DNA from: Eubacteriales bacterium
GTDB taxonomy: Bacteria > Bacillota > Clostridia > Oscillospirales > Acutalibacteraceae
DNA length: 32,802 nt
Assembly (NCBI GenBank): GCA_030533225.1
Contig: JAUNJO010000016.1
Coordinates: 1 to 32,802 of the forward strand
Direction of reading: 5' to 3'
A program made the position numbers and the translations under genes. The notes under the pieces were generated by a model. The model saw only the letters and a program-made list of their open reading frames with translations. It had not been told where the DNA came from and made no database searches. This document shows, piece after piece, positions 1 to 6,244 of this stretch (positions are counted from its first letter, which is position 1; every line of letters starts with the position of its first letter).

Positions 1-515
1 GGAAAATAGTACATGAATCCGATCAAAGAGATTACGAGGGGATAAAGTATTCATTTGTTGAGTATAGTAATATTGAACATAAAAAACTAGAATTTAAGTC
101 ATTATGTTCAAATATGTCTTGCTATTTCAAGTCGAAAGAATATATTGACATAAATCTTATTGATTTTGAAAATGATGTTATTAATTATGAAGAAGAAAAA
201 TATTTAGTTGAGTTACGGGATATATTACATGCATTTTTTAGACCAATAGAATATGGTTTTAACTCAACCGATATTCTCCATTATTTTGAAGAAAAAAACT
301 ATTTATCATATTCATTTGAACAGTACCTGAAAATTAAGCGTTACATAGCGGTTGAACAAGATTTTAAAGATTTATTCAAAAAATATAATCCTAACAATAA
401 TATGAAAACTAATACTCTGCGCATATATAAAAATCAATTAGATTTGTTTGAAAAATACATAGACTCATTTTCTTCTAAAGAGCAGATAATAGAAAAATTC
501 GGATACACTCCATAA
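1..515 (+). CDS. C-terminal part of an unknown protein (cut by window edge)
   Basis: The reading frame is open from base 3 to the TAA at 513-515 and has no start before the window edge, so this is the 3' end of a longer gene. About 170 residues are visible. They are rich in Lys, Glu, Asn, Ile and Tyr, with several predicted amphipathic helices, no membrane segment and no motif I recognise. The DNA is markedly more AT-rich than the V-ATPase or dockerin genes further right, which fits mobile-element cargo. An in-frame ATG at 114 has no clear ribosome site, and the frame continues upstream of it, so it is probably internal. Function unknown. Confidence 0.6.
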   Translation, partial: KIVHESDQRDYEGIKYSFVEYSNIEHKKLEFKSLCSNMSCYFKSKEYIDINLIDFENDVINYEEEKYLVELRDILHAFFRPIEYGFNSTDILHYFEEKNYLSYSFEQYLKIKRYIAVEQDFKDLFKKYNPNNNMKTNTLRIYKNQLDLFEKYIDSFSSKEQIIEKFGYTP

Positions 516-836
516 AAAATTCAATAGCATCAATGAATCAACAATGTAACCTTTGATGATTTAAATATTGGGTCAGGATGGCTTTAAAATAGTTTATCTA
601 TTAGAACTTGAGACCGTCGAAAAGTTTGTGTAAAAGTGAATAGAAACTTTCTTTTCAAGCAATAATAGAAATAGAGCCTTTTTTTGAATAGGGCACTTTT
701 GCATTTTTGGTTATAATTCAAACCAATCCATAATTCCATTCAATATTGTCAAATCTCTTTTTTGTAATACAATTATGTAATTTCAGAGATTGTATGTCAG
801 ATTAAATCTGTAGCTTATCGTGGGGTTGGGGTTAAA
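516..836. other. AT-rich intergenic DNA without a recognisable gene
   Basis: No frame longer than a few dozen codons with a ribosome site is visible. At 610-636 the sequence reads gagaccgtcgaaaagtttg followed by tgtaaaag, which resembles terminal sequences of IS256-type insertion sequences as I remember them. No transposase or partner end is present, so it is at most a scar. Confidence 0.4.
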
Positions 837-1108
837 GATTTTATTGTACCGTCCTCCCGCTTTATACTGTTGACAAATTTGTTGCAACGGGATGACGAAG
901 TGAGTGCAGAACTTTTGTTTCTATATCTGCGGCTTTGAGGATTATGCAATAGTGTTTTCTGAAATTTACCAGTTGGGAAAGTTGCCGCTTTCATCGGGTA
1001 TCAGTATTGAATCCTCGCCGAAGTAGAGTTCTTTTCTCAGGTTGAGTATCATTTCTATTGACATTTCGTTCATCGGAATATCTCGTTTGTTTGTGGTACT
1101 TTTCAGCA
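837..1108 (-). pseudogene. Tyrosine-integrase fragment, decayed
   Basis: Read on the minus strand, about 43 codons stay in frame and closely match the better-preserved integrase at 7356-7880. Both carry KRD(I/V)P(M/L)N, EMIL(N/D)LR, YFGEDS and LIPDE(S/N)GNF. After that point (near 970) a frameshift and stops break the frame, although DNA similarity continues through the region of the LHSLRH box, here LHSLRHPVATN in another frame. Both ends of the gene are missing: the N-terminal core-binding half and the Tyr-containing tail. It is therefore a dead remnant of an integrase of the same family, presumably from an older element inserted at the same tRNA site. Confidence 0.85.
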
Positions 1109-1137
1109 CCTGTCCGTAATCCTGTTATTTTCGGACA

Positions 1138-1276
1138 TTCAATGGGTATATTCAGTTATGAAAAGAAAACTCTTGACGAAATGCACTCATAGAAATTATG
1201 ATAATAGACGGAGTAATCAAAGCACGAAATTCTATTATTAAGAAGTTAATAAAAACAGGCAAATACAACGATTAAC
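1138..1276 (+). pseudogene. Tail of a decayed gene ending at a terminator
   Basis: A short frame (codons at 1201-1275) gives IIDGVIKARNSIIKKLIKTG and a few more residues before TAA. It is followed directly by a strong terminator. Just upstream, another frame gives FSYEKKTLDEMHS before a stop; joining the two needs a small frameshift. The placement against a terminator suggests the 3' end of a real gene that has decayed. I do not recognise the protein. Confidence 0.3.
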
Positions 1277-1312
1277 GGGAGAACGTTTGACAGTGTTCTC
1301 CCGTTGATTTTT
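1274..1312 (+). terminator. Rho-independent terminator
   Basis: AACGGGAGAAC (1274-1284) pairs perfectly with GTTCTCCCGTT (1295-1305) over 11 bp with a 10-nt loop, followed by GATTTTTG. It would end the decayed plus-strand gene just upstream. Confidence 0.75.
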
Positions 1313-2068
1313 GAGTAAACAATTTTCGTTGATTTACAGATTCAAATATAATCCGTGCGCCTAACCGAAATCTCTCTATTGCGGTTCGTGTGTTTTTCAA
1401 AAGTTTATTTCTGTTGAGCGTTTTAATATTCGCTTATTTACAAATCAGCTTGATTCAACCGGGATAACTGCACCGTCGTAATCTTTTCGATAAACTGCCT
1501 TGTCGGAGAGACTCAACAAGAGTCTTTATGGTTGGATTGTCATTAACCTCACAACGAACAGTTATGATGTTTGCGTAAGGATTGTTTTCATCACATTTTC
1601 TATGTGAAGCTTTGTTATGTTCTCCAAACAAAAATGTTAACCTTAGACTTATTTTTTCAATCAGTGGACGGAGAACAACAAAGGTTTTCCGTCCGTATTT
1701 ATGTTGGTATAGTTTAAGAAAAACAGTTGTCTCATAAACAAATAAATGCAGGCGTGAGTCCTGCTGTAGGCTCAAGAGGAGTTATGCACGAAATCTCATT
1801 AAGGAGACATCGGAATTATGAATTTAATATTTACTAAGATACTGGGGCATAATTTCAGATTCCGACGAATGTTCCGATGCTGTAATTAAAGAAGTGCTGA
1901 TTTAATCAGTAAATACTTGAATTTGACATGACATAAAATCAGTTATTTGCGGCAACTAAAATTTGCCTGACTATACTGAATCTGATTAATAGCTTGGATT
2001 GAAGATTCAGTGTTTTTACATTCAGATTTTTATCAGTTTGAAATATTTATCCTTACGAGCAGTCAGCA
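1313..2068. other. Long stretch of degenerate DNA, no supported gene
   Basis: A minus-strand frame of 106 codons (1455-1775) has no ribosome site, no recognisable motif and a biased composition, so I do not call it. At 1801-1905 on the plus strand, AAGGAG is followed by an ATG at 1818 and the start MNLIFTKILGHNF. A one- or two-base shift would continue it as DSDECSDAVIKEVLI and a stop, so a small dead ORF may be present. Otherwise I see nothing definite. Confidence 0.35.
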
Positions 2069-2087
2069 TCCTTCTGCCCCTGCCAAA
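2069..2087 (+). other. tRNA-Trp 3'-end scar (att site), copy A
   Basis: The 19 bases match the acceptor end of a tRNA-Trp with encoded CCA (core CCTTCTGCCCCTGCCA), which recurs at 5610-5654 and 5914-5934. No tRNA 5' part stands before it. Tyrosine integrases commonly target tRNA 3' ends and leave such duplications, so this is read as an att scar. A terminator and repeat copy 1 follow. Confidence 0.7.
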
Positions 2088-2092
2088 CGTAT

Positions 2093-2120
2093 GGAGTACA
2101 TCACACGATGTACTCCTTTT
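2093..2120 (+). terminator. Terminator after att scar A
   Basis: GGAGTACATC (2093-2102) pairs perfectly with GATGTACTCC (2107-2116) around a 4-nt loop, followed by TTTT. Its position 6 nt after the CCA is that of a tRNA-gene terminator carried along with the tRNA end. Confidence 0.85.
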
Positions 2121-2123
2121 GTT

Positions 2124-2277
2124 TTGCACACAAAAGCCGCTTTAACTCTTGTTAAAACGGCTTTAATTGTTCCTATTCGGTTTTATCTGTTTCTACAGCT
2201 ATATATTTAAACATAAGCACTACATACGGTCTGAATACACATCCGCAGCAGGAATTTAGCAGGGGATTGAAAAAAAT
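2124..2277 (+). repeat. ~150-bp element repeat, copy 1
   Basis: This is one of three diverged copies (others at 5971 and 8193). It opens with a 14-bp hairpin, AAAGCCGCTTTAAC (2133-2146) against GTTAAAACGGCTTT (2151-2164), with one mismatch. A conserved AT-rich tract follows (CTATATATTTAAACATAAGC) and the copy ends in a box like CATCCGCAGCAGG plus TTTAGCAGGGG. No coding frame is shared between copies. It is probably a non-coding end of the integrative elements, perhaps an att-flanking or integrase/excisionase binding region. Confidence 0.75.
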
Positions 2278-2550
2278 TAAGTTAGTTTTCCTAAGGTAAC
2301 ATACCCACACTTAAGGTAGGGATTATGAATTTCACCTCTGCCTGATGCACTTTGACAACTGAAAACGTAAACATCGGTTCCAATCGTAAACCCACCCTAA
2401 ACCACCCGAAATTGTGGCACGGGGTTTCCTCTTCATCACAAATTCCACAAATGCAAAAATTATATCCCGTGCCGCTACTCAGTTTTCTTTGATTAGCCTT
2501 AACACTTTGGCGAGGATTCTTCAATTTGTAAATGAATACTGATATAGCAA
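2278..2550. other. Gene-poor DNA between repeat copy 1 and the AbiE operon
   Basis: A minus-strand frame crosses this stretch but begins inside the 184-aa gene in another frame, so it is not called. An 8-bp inverted repeat, GGCACGGG near 2415 and CCCGTGCC near 2466, encloses about 40 nt. The end of the frame (around FGWFRVGLRLEP) could be debris of a mobile-element gene, but I cannot name it. Confidence 0.35.
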
Positions 2551-2584
2551 AACACCGAAAAGTTGAGTTCAACTTTTCGGTGTT
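2551..2584 (-). terminator. Terminator of the AbiE operon
   Basis: AACACCGAAAAGTTGA (2551-2566) and TCAACTTTTCGGTGTT (2569-2584) form a perfect 16-bp stem. It lies 16 nt past the stop of the last gene of the minus-strand operon. The stem itself ends in a short U run on that strand. Confidence 0.8.
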
Positions 2585-2600
2585 TAGTTTTTTCATCTCA

Positions 2601-3155
2601 TTACTTTGAATTTTTATATGATATGATCGCATCCAGGTTATCAACCACAAACATCTGCGCGTTTTTATTGCACACTGTAACGGTGTACTCCCCTCTTTGG
2701 CCAGTACGTTTCTCGGTAAACATACCGATATTCTCAGCATTTTCAGTGGGCATTTTTGCAGTTTTACCATCAGGCTTTGTAATCACACAAAGCATATCCA
2801 CAGACACAAGCCACTCTGCAATATCTCTATAAGCAATCTTTTTCATGTTTTCATTGGTAACAAGTACGTTTAGGCGCTTTGCAATTTCACTTATAGGTAT
2901 AGGCTTGTCAGAATATTCAAACTTTGATCTTGCCTCTAATGTTAAATCAAAAGGAATAAAAGCTCTCTTTTTGCTTATTCCACCATTATCAATCATCTGC
3001 CTGAGAACATCTGACACATAAAAGAAGCAACGACTGATTCTCACATTATTTACAATATCATCATCTTTAATCACAGAATCATCAATAGGATTTATTCCAT
3101 TTGCTAACTTATCTATAAAAGACTTTGCATAAGCAATTTTTTCCAACTCTGTCAT
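2601..3155 (-). CDS. Unknown 184-aa protein, last gene of the AbiE operon
   Basis: The protein is soluble and mixed alpha/beta, with no signal peptide and no membrane segment. It opens with MTELEKIAYAKSFIDKLANG. Recognisable stretches are VRISRCFFYVSDVLRQ (about residues 38-53), PISEIAKRLN (86-95) and AQMFVVDNLDAII near the end. The middle could be a small winged-helix-like fold, but that is a guess. I remember similar hypothetical proteins in Lachnospiraceae and related clostridia without assigned function. The ATG is 2 nt after the stop of the upstream gene, whose last codons contain the ribosome site GGAGGAG, so the two are translationally coupled. A strong terminator follows. Gene real, function unknown. 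Confidence 0.85.
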   Translation of the reverse strand: MTELEKIAYAKSFIDKLANGINPIDDSVIKDDDIVNNVRISRCFFYVSDVLRQMIDNGGISKKRAFIPFDLTLEARSKFEYSDKPIPISEIAKRLNVLVTNENMKKIAYRDIAEWLVSVDMLCVITKPDGKTAKMPTENAENIGMFTEKRTGQRGEYTVTVCNKNAQMFVVDNLDAIISYKNSK

Positions 3156-3157
3156 TT

Positions 3158-3757
3158 TTACTCCTCCATAAACTGTTCAAAGTACGAATACGCATCTTCA
3201 ATCCGTGCGATTTCTCCCTTTAGCAAACCATTATCTAAATCCAACCTGTAATCTCGATAGTCCCAAAACTGCGAACCATACTTTGTTTGTACAGAGTGTT
3301 CAGATTTTCCTGTTTTGTCAATTTGTTTAATAATTTCAAGGGTCTCCCACGCAGAAACATTATCCAATACTCCTCTGCCTTCACCACGCAATATTTTGGG
3401 ATAAGCTGTTCCTGTACCTCTTGGCATAGGCGATATATCTGTAACCTCTATATCGAAAACTTGCTCACAGCCAAAATCATAAATCATCTGAAGTTTATCA
3501 CCGATATTTAAATTCAAATCCTTGAGTTTTACATAAAAAAGGCACTCCTCAGGTTTTATCCTTCTATCATCCGAAGGTAACTCAAAAAGCACACCATTGT
3601 ACTCTATACTAAACAAATTATATGCGAGGGTATCGAAAGTAGCAAGCACCATATACCCAAGTTTGTTAAGGTAAGAATTATCTGAAATTTGAGCTTCTCT
3701 CCATATTCTGTTGTCACAATCTGCGCATGTAATTTTTAAAGTTATCACCTGTGCCAT
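3158..3757 (-). CDS. pRiA4b ORF-3 / IS1096 passenger TnpR-like family protein
   Basis: The 199-aa protein fits the family known as plasmid pRiA4b ORF-3-like (also labelled IS1096 element passenger TnpR-like). The N-terminal half has ITLKITCADCDNRIWREAQI and a two-strand/helix repeat pattern. The core has LQMIYDFGCEQVFDIEVTDI (about residues 88-107), followed by YPKILRGEGRG (119-129), which corresponds to the family's YDFGD..W.f.i and YP.vl.G.g boxes. The biochemical role of the family is not settled. Despite the name it is not a resolvase. ATG at 3757 has GGAGGG 7 nt upstream. It lies 43 bp after abiEii and 2 bp before the 184-aa gene on the minus strand. The single CxxC (CADC) is too little to claim a zinc site. 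Confidence 0.8.
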   Translation of the reverse strand: MAQVITLKITCADCDNRIWREAQISDNSYLNKLGYMVLATFDTLAYNLFSIEYNGVLFELPSDDRRIKPEECLFYVKLKDLNLNIGDKLQMIYDFGCEQVFDIEVTDISPMPRGTGTAYPKILRGEGRGVLDNVSAWETLEIIKQIDKTGKSEHSVQTKYGSQFWDYRDYRLDLDNGLLKGEIARIEDAYSYFEQFMEE

Positions 3758-3800
3758 AACTCATCCCTCCAACTCATCCTTTCTGTATATATAACCCTCG

Positions 3801-4625
3801 TCACTCCGTCAACGTTTTCAATGCAGTTATAATCTGACTGTATTCAATGTCCGCAGCATAAGCGAATTGCTTACGGTACTTATCCCACATTGTTACAAGT
3901 TCCTTGCTTTCTTCAATATTTTTCAGAATACCAGGCACATCTGCAATCTGCTGCGTAGTTCCACGATGGTTTGCAGTTGCCCTAAGTACGTCTACAAAAA
4001 CATCCTTGTCAAAATTCTGTGTTTTAGACAGTATGTAGGTATCGTAAAAATCTCTGGGACGAGTATTGAACACACCACGCCTTAAAACTGTTTCAACCTT
4101 CTCAGCCAAAACAGTTTCGATGTTGTATGCCCACAGTTCGTAGGATTGTTCACCATCAAAGATTTCGGTAAAACTGTACTGCACTGCATAAGGCGTAATA
4201 GCATCTCCGGTAGACACATCAATACTGAGCGGTGTCAGCAGAGTATCAAACTTTGCACTGAGCATAACCCGGTACCCACCATAAATATCATCTTCACGAA
4301 TAGGAGAAATTGCGCCTATCTCAAATAAAACCCCATCATCAAATTCGATGTTACAAATATCTTCCAATGCACTGCGGATCGCTTCGGGCGTGAGAGGAAG
4401 ATTTTTGAGAGTAGTGTCCATATCCATAGTTGCACGATTATCCAGCCCCACAATAGCCGCTACCAACATACCGCCCTTTAGCACAAACTTCTCTTTATAT
4501 TCAGAAACAGATAGACGAACAAGCAGACGCTCAAACATATAGTTTTGTAAAATAACCTGTGCAGGTATGTTTTTCTCCTTTGCAACATTGCGAATTTTTG
4601 CTTTTAAGCTCATTGCATTACTCAC
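3801..4625 (-). CDS. abiEii: AbiEii-type nucleotidyltransferase toxin
   Basis: This is a toxin of the type IV AbiE toxin-antitoxin and abortive phage-infection system. The 274-aa protein shows the DUF1814/AbiEii fold markers in order: KGGMLV (50-55), R.T.D.D as RATMDMD (64-70), the strand IDVSTGD (135-141), the helix ETVLAEKVETVLRR (170-183) and RPRDFYD (189-195). These are the nucleotide- and metal-binding elements expected of an active nucleotidyltransferase, and none is missing. Family members transfer nucleotides to RNA substrates such as tRNA ends; the target here is not known. The start is GTG at 4625, overlapping the abiEi stop by 4 bp (GTGA) with GGAGG 7 nt upstream. An alternative ATG lies 12 nt later. 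Expression is probably coupled to and repressed by AbiEi. Confidence 0.93.
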   Translation of the reverse strand: MSNAMSLKAKIRNVAKEKNIPAQVILQNYMFERLLVRLSVSEYKEKFVLKGGMLVAAIVGLDNRATMDMDTTLKNLPLTPEAIRSALEDICNIEFDDGVLFEIGAISPIREDDIYGGYRVMLSAKFDTLLTPLSIDVSTGDAITPYAVQYSFTEIFDGEQSYELWAYNIETVLAEKVETVLRRGVFNTRPRDFYDTYILSKTQNFDKDVFVDVLRATANHRGTTQQIADVPGILKNIEESKELVTMWDKYRKQFAYAADIEYSQIITALKTLTE

Positions 4626-5215
4626 AGAAGCACCTCCAGATACTGATGCAGAACATTTGACACACGCATTTTCTTTGCATAAGCATTTAATTTATTTAAA
4701 TCCTTTTTAGGGTTAGCTGCATATAGCTTTAAAGCTGAGAGGAATGTTTCCGTTCCAATTCTATTGCGACTGCGAATCACATCGCAGATGGTTCGCTCTA
4801 AATCGTATGTGGGAACATCATTACCGGCAGGTGTTTTCAGTACTGTTTTACCAAGCTCAAATAGTTCCGGTTTGATGTAATACACCTTGCATTCAGATTT
4901 AATTGAAGCAGAAGGAATACAACCCGATGGTGCAGTAATAGTATGTTCAAAAGGAGTTCGGTCTGAAATTCCGTGAAGAAAAAGTGCAGTTTCATGAGAA
5001 AAAATAATATTCGCGGAACGCTTGCTGATAGACAGTAACTCGTCCTGCATATCATCAGGCAGTATGTACTGGCCTTTCACAATGCGATGTATTTTATTTT
5101 CTTTGCATAGTTTACAAAGCATCGCTTTAGAAATCCCATGCTCAGCCGCTATTTTTGTTTCAACAATTCCGCCATGAGATTTCGCGATTGCGGTTAATTC
5201 AGCTATATAATCCAT
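4622..5215 (-). CDS. abiEi: AbiEi-type antitoxin and transcriptional repressor
   Basis: The 197-aa antitoxin partners AbiEii. The N-terminal winged helix spans about residues 3-55 (IAELTAIAKSHGGIVETK, then HGISKAMLCKLCKEN and HRIVKGQYIL). The C-terminal antitoxin domain contains FSHETALFLHGISDRTPFEH and YDLERTICDVIRSRN. In characterised AbiE systems this protein neutralises the toxin without a tight complex and represses its own promoter through repeats. I start it at the ATG at 5215 (MDYIAELTAI), because GGAGGTG lies 6 nt upstream; the frame stays open 20 codons further but would overlap the promoter. It is the first gene of a four-gene operon. Confidence 0.92.
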   Translation of the reverse strand: MDYIAELTAIAKSHGGIVETKIAAEHGISKAMLCKLCKENKIHRIVKGQYILPDDMQDELLSISKRSANIIFSHETALFLHGISDRTPFEHTITAPSGCIPSASIKSECKVYYIKPELFELGKTVLKTPAGNDVPTYDLERTICDVIRSRNRIGTETFLSALKLYAANPKKDLNKLNAYAKKMRVSNVLHQYLEVLL

Positions 5216-5246
5216 ACATTCACCTCCGACGACTCCATTCAATAAT

Positions 5247-5275
5247 ATTGTACCCACAATTACGACGAAAGTCAA
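5247..5275 (-). promoter_or_regulatory. Promoter of the AbiE operon
   Basis: On the minus strand, TTGACT (5275-5270), a 17-bp spacer and TACAAT (5252-5247) form a near-consensus sigma-A promoter about 32 nt before abiEi. The 8-mer GTCGTAAT lies in the spacer (5266-5259) and again at 5321-5314. Such direct repeats are candidate AbiEi binding sites. Confidence 0.8.
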
Positions 5276-5609
5276 TAACCTAAAACCACTTTGATTATAA
5301 TATCAACAATCATATTACGACTATAGTTAAACGCACACAAAGCTAATGTTAGCAAAAACACCGCCTTTGAATTTTTAAGCATCAAAATAACATCTGTTAT
5401 TAATATAAGTAAGGGCAGAATTTTCAGAAAGCATCAAAAAAGCATCAAAGTGTGAGCATAGAAAAGCATCACGGAATCACGGCACGGGGTATTTTTGAAA
5501 AGCGAATTGCAGAAATGGCTTTAGAATGCGGGTTTCGGGATTTTGACGCTTCACAGATAATGTGCCGCAAGTCCAGTGTTCATCAGGGTTTTCGGGCTTT
5601 CTACATTGG
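5276..5609. other. Intergenic DNA upstream of att scar B
   Basis: A plus-strand frame runs through here into the att scars and the structural repeats, so it is not a credible gene. The visible content is the GCATCA repeat cluster (listed separately) and AT-rich DNA next to the abiEi promoter. Confidence 0.5.
5377..5470 (+). repeat. Cluster of AAGCATCA direct repeats (possible integrase arm sites)
   Basis: AAGCATCAAA or a close variant occurs at 5377-5386, 5429-5438, 5440-5449 and 5463-5470 (AAAGCATCA), all in the same orientation, 140-230 bp before att scar B. Short repeated sites beside an att core are what arm-type sites of tyrosine integrases look like. No binding evidence is available from sequence alone. 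Confidence 0.45.
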
Positions 5610-5654
5610 CTCCAAAACCGCGTGCCGAGGGTTCAAGTCCTTCTGCCCCTGCCA
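5610..5654 (+). other. 3' half of tRNA-Trp as att scar, copy B
   Basis: From 5610 the sequence fits a clostridial tRNA-Trp from the anticodon loop to CCA: loop CTCCAAA with anticodon CCA, then ACCGCG, the T arm GAGGG-TTCAAGT-CCTTC with a matching stem, and acceptor strand TGCCCCT-G-CCA. The bases before 5610 cannot form the 5' half: there is no D arm, no AGGGGCA acceptor strand, and one base of the anticodon stem is missing. It is therefore not a functional tRNA gene. A duplication starting in the anticodon loop fits integrase strand exchange there. The identity rests on my memory of tRNA-Trp sequences. Confidence 0.8.
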
Positions 5655-5664
5655 AAATAAAGAT

Positions 5665-5695
5665 GACCATCCGATTGGATGGTCGTTTTTATTTT
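5665..5695 (+). terminator. Terminator after att scar B
   Basis: GACCATCC (5665-5672), loop GATT and GGATGGTC (5677-5684) form a perfect 8-bp stem followed by GTTTTTATTTTT. It stands 10 nt after the tRNA CCA and has no sequence similarity to the terminators after scars A and C. Confidence 0.9.
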
Positions 5696-5708
5696 TACTT
5701 GGAATATT

Positions 5709-5913
5709 GAAGGACTTGAACCCAAAGTGGGCTTGCGCCGTTAAGAAAAATAGGCTCACGGCCACGTCCCCCTTTGTCGGCATCGCCGACATTTCCCCCA
5801 CACTGTGGGGGAATCTTCAGTGGACTGTTTTTTAGGTGCAAGGTGCGAAGACGGGTACCAAAATCAACAAGATTTTGGTCGTCGAGCAGTGCAAAAAATC
5901 TTTGTTTTATTGC
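5709..5913. repeat. Structured spacer with inverted tRNA piece and three hairpins
   Basis: Four items occur in order. First, 15 bp (5709-5723) are the exact reverse complement of the T-arm segment at 5629-5643. Second, TGTCGGC-ATC-GCCGACA (5775-5791). Third, TTCCCCCAC-ACT-GTGGGGGAA (5793-5813), adjacent to the previous hairpin. Fourth, CCAAAATC-aacaa-GATTTTGG (5858-5878). No gene is credible here. The paired GC-rich hairpins resemble interspersed palindromic repeats. Confidence 0.6.
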
Positions 5914-5934
5914 GTCCTTCTGCCCCTGCCAAAA
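5914..5934 (+). other. tRNA-Trp 3'-end scar (att site), copy C
   Basis: GTCCTTCTGCCCCTGCCAAAA repeats the end of scar B (5637-5657) at 20 of 21 positions. No T arm or anticodon arm stands upstream, so only the acceptor end is duplicated. A terminator and repeat copy 2 follow, in the same order as at scar A. Confidence 0.72.
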
Positions 5935-5937
5935 CAC

Positions 5938-5970
5938 AGGACATCACATTTCGTGGTGTCCTGTTTCTTT
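5938..5970 (+). terminator. Terminator after att scar C
   Basis: AGGACATCAC (5938-5947) pairs with GTGGTGTCCT (5953-5962) over 10 bp with one G-U pair, followed by GTTTCTTTT. Confidence 0.8.
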
Positions 5971-6119
5971 TATGTCAAAAGCCACTTTAACACTTGCTAA
6001 AACGGCTTTCATTGTTTCTATTCGGTTTTATTCCCTATCGTGCCTATATATTTAAACACAAGCAATACACACTACTTGTATACACATCCGCAACAGGAGT
6101 TTAGCAGGGGAATGGAAAA
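5971..6119 (+). repeat. ~150-bp element repeat, copy 2
   Basis: This diverged copy of the repeats at 2124 and 8193 has the same hairpin at its start (AAAAGCC and CTTTAAC against TAAAACGGCTTT), the tract CTATATATTTAAACA and the closing boxes CATCCGCAACAGG and TTTAGCAGGGG. It directly follows scar C and its terminator. Confidence 0.75.
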
Positions 6120-6244
6120 GTAAAACTGTTGGTGTTCATTAATTATTTATCTCAAAACATTGATTATTACTATGGTCTACGAATCATAGGTTGAATTATG
6201 TCGTGGATTCAGTTATACTTTTTAGCGTAAAGGATGGTGTTTTT

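Noticed and set aside
1455..1775. Minus-strand frame of 106 codons
   Set aside because: It has no ribosome site, no recognisable motif and odd composition, and lies in decayed DNA.
2291..2770. Minus-strand frame of 159 codons next to the AbiE operon
   Set aside because: It starts inside the 184-aa gene in another frame, runs through the perfect terminator stem and has no ribosome site.
3158..3757. Resolvase or transposase function for the pRiA4b-like protein
   Set aside because: The family name mentions TnpR, but no serine or tyrosine recombinase motif is present.
5575..5654. Complete tRNA-Trp gene
   Set aside because: Only the 3' half is present. The bases before 5610 give neither D arm nor acceptor 5' strand.
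5452..5835. Plus-strand frame of 127 codons
   Set aside because: It runs through the tRNA half, its terminator and palindromic repeats, so it cannot be a real protein gene.
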